DNA of 64,000 bases from Mongoliimonas terrestris. GTDB lineage: Bacteria > Pseudomonadota > Alphaproteobacteria > Rhizobiales > Pleomorphomonadaceae. Below, in pieces: positions 61,857 through 64,000 of this stretch. Under the pieces are notes generated by a model that worked only from the letters and a program-made list of their open reading frames with translations, ran no database searches and was not told the origin of the DNA. Position 1 is the first letter of the stretch. Each line of letters opens with the position of its first letter. The stretch lies in contig NZ_MSIG01000017.1 in the NCBI RefSeq assembly GCF_001927285.1, positions 1 to 64,000 on the forward strand. Direction: 5' to 3'. Both the position numbers and the translations under genes were made by a program.

Positions 61857-62419
61857 AGCTTCTCTTCGTCGAACGGCTCGACGAATCCGATGCCTTCGTG
61901 TTCGAGCACGCCGCGCCGGCCGGCGAGATCGCCGTTTCAGGTGCGTTCGCCTTCTGGGGCGAGGACCCGGCGGCTCTTGCCGGCAAGCGCCGCCAGGCCT
62001 TCCGGTCCGGCTTTCTCGGAATCGGCAGCTTCGGTCGTTCCACCCTCGCCACCGTCGCGGAGGTGACGCCGGCGGCGCGAGCCGCCGCGATCGAGTCGCT
62101 CGCCGATCACCTCCTCGCCCAGTATGGCGCGCCATCCCCTGATGCCGCCCGTGCGGCCGCGGAGGACGAACTGGCCTTTGCCGAAAGCCTGGCCGATCTG
62201 CCGGTCGGCACTACCGTCGCGGTCGCCCGGGCCGTGGAGGACGGCGAGATCCGCGAGCGGTTCCGCACCCTCCACCGGAGCGAGCCGAAGCCGGATTTCT
62301 CCCGCGGCCTCTTCAACGCCATCGTGGCCGTGCCGGACGATGCACCCGACGCGGACACTGCCGCGCCGGACGCGACCGTCGATCTCGCGGCGCTCGCCGC
62401 CCGTCCGGAGTGGTCATGA
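61847..62419 (+). CDS. DUF6505 family protein
   Basis: 190 residues, acidic. Contains the family-like stretch ERLDESDAFVFEHAAPAGE then VSGAFAFWGEDPAALAGKRR and FLGIGSFGRSTLATVAEV. No membrane segment or cofactor motif is visible. Function is unknown; it is recurrently encoded between the ligase-like gene and DUF6352 in Rhizobiales formate dehydrogenase clusters. Overlaps its neighbours at both ends (10 nt and ATGA 4 nt), so the three are translationally coupled. Confidence 0.82.
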   Translation: MALKLLFVERLDESDAFVFEHAAPAGEIAVSGAFAFWGEDPAALAGKRRQAFRSGFLGIGSFGRSTLATVAEVTPAARAAAIESLADHLLAQYGAPSPDAARAAAEDELAFAESLADLPVGTTVAVARAVEDGEIRERFRTLHRSEPKPDFSRGLFNAIVAVPDDAPDADTAAPDATVDLAALAARPEWS

Positions 62420-63420
62420 GCGGCGACTTCTGGGTCTCCTCCGGCCATCACTTGGCGGACCGCTCCGACGGCGGCGGTCTCGTCGTCACGGACGATTTCC
62501 TCCGCCTCTATCTGGCCCGTCCGGAAGTGGTGCCGCCGCCGGACGCCGGCCCGGCGGAGCGGACGCTGCACGCCCGGCTGATGGCCGAGCCGCGCCTTGC
62601 GGTGGAGCCGGACTGGATCGACGACCTCGACGATCCGGACGCCCGCGAGAACTGGCGCGTGCTCCTCGCCTTCCGGGACCGGCTCCTCGCCCACCCGACC
62701 CTGGAAGCGGTCTATCTCGACCTCGCGCGCCGCGGCACCCAGGGCACGCCGCCGCTCTTCCTGCAGCAACTCGTCCACGTGATCCTCCGCAACGCGCTCA
62801 ACATGGAGCGCAATGCCTTCGTGCTTCGCGCCGCCGAACTCCTGTTCCGCCCCCAGCGGCTCACCATCCACGAAGGCCGGCTGCTCCTTGCCGACGAGGA
62901 GCGGGTGGGCGACCCGCGTCCGGCCGCCCACGGCTCACCGCTGACGGCGCTGTTCGAGGACGCGAGCGCCCGTTCGCTCGACGTGCTGGCGCCGGAGACG
63001 GCGGACGGGTACCGGGCGCGGTCGGACGCCTTCGACACGGTGATCGACTTCCGCCTCGGCGGCCCGGCGCGCGACGGCTTCGCCCGGGCGCTCGAACACT
63101 TCGTGCTGCACATGCTGAACCTGCCGGTCCGCATCGAGGCGATCCCGCGGGTGGACGGGCCGCTCGCCTGGTACGTGGGCCTCGACACGGATGCCACGCG
63201 GATCGGCGACGCGGTCTGGAACGGCACGCCCTTGCCGCCAGACGATGCGGGCCGGGTCGTGGCACTCTTCCATATGCATATCCTCGACCGGGACCGGGTG
63301 CTCGACCGGGTCGCCGGCGAACCAGTGCTGCTGATCCTCGCCCATGGCCCGGACCGGGTGGTGCGGGTGAAGCCGCAGAACCTTCTGACCGGCCTTCCGC
63401 TCGGCGACCGGATCTCGTGA
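62416..63420 (+). CDS. DUF6352 family protein
   Basis: 334 residues. The start MSGDFWVSSGHHLADRSDGG, the PPLFLQQLVHVILRNALN region and the end VKPQNLLTGLPLGDRIS are typical of the unnamed family I know as DUF6352. It is soluble and mixed alpha/beta, with no catalytic motif seen. It probably helps assemble formate dehydrogenase, by neighbourhood only. GTG at 62410 would add two residues; the ATG overlaps the preceding stop. A small membrane protein gene follows 112 nt later. Confidence 0.82.
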   Translation: MSGDFWVSSGHHLADRSDGGGLVVTDDFLRLYLARPEVVPPPDAGPAERTLHARLMAEPRLAVEPDWIDDLDDPDARENWRVLLAFRDRLLAHPTLEAVYLDLARRGTQGTPPLFLQQLVHVILRNALNMERNAFVLRAAELLFRPQRLTIHEGRLLLADEERVGDPRPAAHGSPLTALFEDASARSLDVLAPETADGYRARSDAFDTVIDFRLGGPARDGFARALEHFVLHMLNLPVRIEAIPRVDGPLAWYVGLDTDATRIGDAVWNGTPLPPDDAGRVVALFHMHILDRDRVLDRVAGEPVLLILAHGPDRVVRVKPQNLLTGLPLGDRIS

Positions 63421-63532
63421 CCTTTGCCGAACCGGCGGGCGCGCGGATCGTTGTGATTGTGAGGCCGGCCGAGCCGGGTCCGGCACATGCGTCCGGCCCG
63501 CCCCCCACCGACCAGCCAGGGAGCCACGGAAC

Positions 63533-63691
63533 ATGAAAGCCTTTCTCGCCGCCGTCGTCGCCGTCGTGGGTCTCGCCGCCATCACGGGCTTCCTCGCCCC
63601 GCGCGCCGTCGGACTGACGGCCTCGGAAGCCTATTCCACTGTCGGCGCCCGCGTCGGCGAGGACGGCACCGCTGAACACCGGGGCTGGTGA
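63533..63691 (+). CDS. 52-residue single-span membrane protein
   Basis: ATG at 63533 with AGGGAG ~9 nt upstream. MKAFLAAVVAVVGLAAITGF forms a hydrophobic N-terminal segment (signal anchor or cleavable signal). A short hydrophilic part ends TAEHRGW. Unrecognised family. Same strand as the DUF6352 gene, so it may be the last gene of that operon. A family-A repeat follows. Confidence 0.55.
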   Translation: MKAFLAAVVAVVGLAAITGFLAPRAVGLTASEAYSTVGARVGEDGTAEHRGW

Positions 63692-63742
63692 GTTGGGGGA
63701 AGGCGGGGTGCGGACGTGCAGATGCTCCACCTCCCGCCCCGA

Positions 63743-63845
63743 GACGTCACCCCGGCGAAAGCCGGGGCCCAGCCGACGTTGAAGGAGACCCCGACGGCGC
63801 GGAACGGCCGCCGTCGGTTGGATCCCGGCTTTCGCCGGGATGACG
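63743..63845. repeat. family-A repeat, copy 4
   Basis: Left arm CGTCACCCCGGCGAAAGCCG and right arm CGGCTTTCGCCGGGATGACG are nearly perfect inverted repeats around a variable middle that retains CAGCCGACG and CCGTCGGTTGGATCC. Same element as at 21.1, 21.4 and 25.4 kb. Confidence 0.85.
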
Positions 63846-63915
63846 TTCCTCGTTTGGGTAACGGCGCGTTCGTTCTCGACCGCCCCCGGCATGACGGGAA
63901 CGCGCGGGTCGCCGC

Positions 63916-64000
63916 TCCTTACTCGGCCCCGACCCCGTGCGCGCTCGGCGGTGCGTCCGGCGGCGCGCGGTAGGGGCGGGCGGGGCGCTTCTGCTCGTAC
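63916..64000 (-). CDS. possible 3' end of a gene continuing past the window
   Basis: An open minus-strand frame of 27 codons ends at a TAA (63918-63916). Its translation is basic and proline-rich (RPARPYRAPPDAPP). It could be the C-terminus of a leftward gene converging on the small membrane protein, but the length is too short to judge. Confidence 0.3.

Overview
The window is high-GC chromosomal DNA from an alphaproteobacterium, most likely Hyphomicrobiales (Rhizobiales). Supporting signs are minCDE behind a CtrA-type box, an EcfG/RpoE2-like sigma factor with GGAAC-N16-CGTT promoters, a soluble transhydrogenase, polyhydroxyalkanoate (PHA) genes, and the small formate-dehydrogenase accessory families DUF6505 and DUF6352. 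I see no tRNA, rRNA, CRISPR array, phage or intact insertion sequence. About 60 protein genes are supported. The genus cannot be fixed from sequence alone.

Layout. 1-11.3 kb is housekeeping: rlmD (partial) and tlyA, an M48 protease, an MBL hydrolase, a DUF1499 protein, a DnaJ-type co-chaperone, pdxH, xseB, dxs, a GNAT acetyltransferase and an MFS carrier. 11.3-13.9 kb is an AT-rich leader followed by minCDE. 13.9-16.5 kb holds two unrecognised genes that look paralogous. One carries about 28 glycine-rich pentapeptides, and a 16-unit 15-bp DNA array lies between the two genes. 16.8-31.3 kb carries an MBL hydrolase, a fatty acyl-CoA ligase, a class III aminotransferase, CorA, an amino-acid ABC importer without its ATPase, an SDR, an enoyl-CoA hydratase/acyl-CoA dehydrogenase pair, sua5 and an acetylpolyamine-deacetylase-like gene. 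Two copies of a CTTACGTAAACGT palindrome lie in the control regions of the acyl-CoA genes. 32-37.4 kb holds a small membrane protein with an EcfG-type promoter, mpg, a Tim44-domain protein and ppc.

37.5-41.2 kb is the most unusual block: a five-gene, overlapping, leftward operon. A Rieske oxygenase appears split into a cluster-less catalytic protein and a separate Rieske protein. They are preceded by a degenerate acylphosphatase-like protein and followed by a glutathione transferase and an MFS exporter. 41.3-46.8 kb has phaZ, a second GST, sthA, an LPG-synthase-type membrane protein and the ECF sigma factor. 47.3-58.9 kb has a zinc peptidase, a molybdopterin oxidoreductase (FdhF/YdeP), a kinase-like protein, a PhaC-like hydrolase converging on a PHA synthase, a P450, and a DUF2256/FeS-photolyase pair. 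58.9-63.7 kb is a divergent cluster of a multi-ferredoxin protein and biotin/lipoate-ligase-like, DUF6505 and DUF6352 genes, typical of formate dehydrogenase loci.

At least three families of dispersed palindromic repeats fill the intergenic spaces. They account for much of the sequence between 19.3 and 26.5 kb and recur at 34.3, 37.4 and 63.8 kb.
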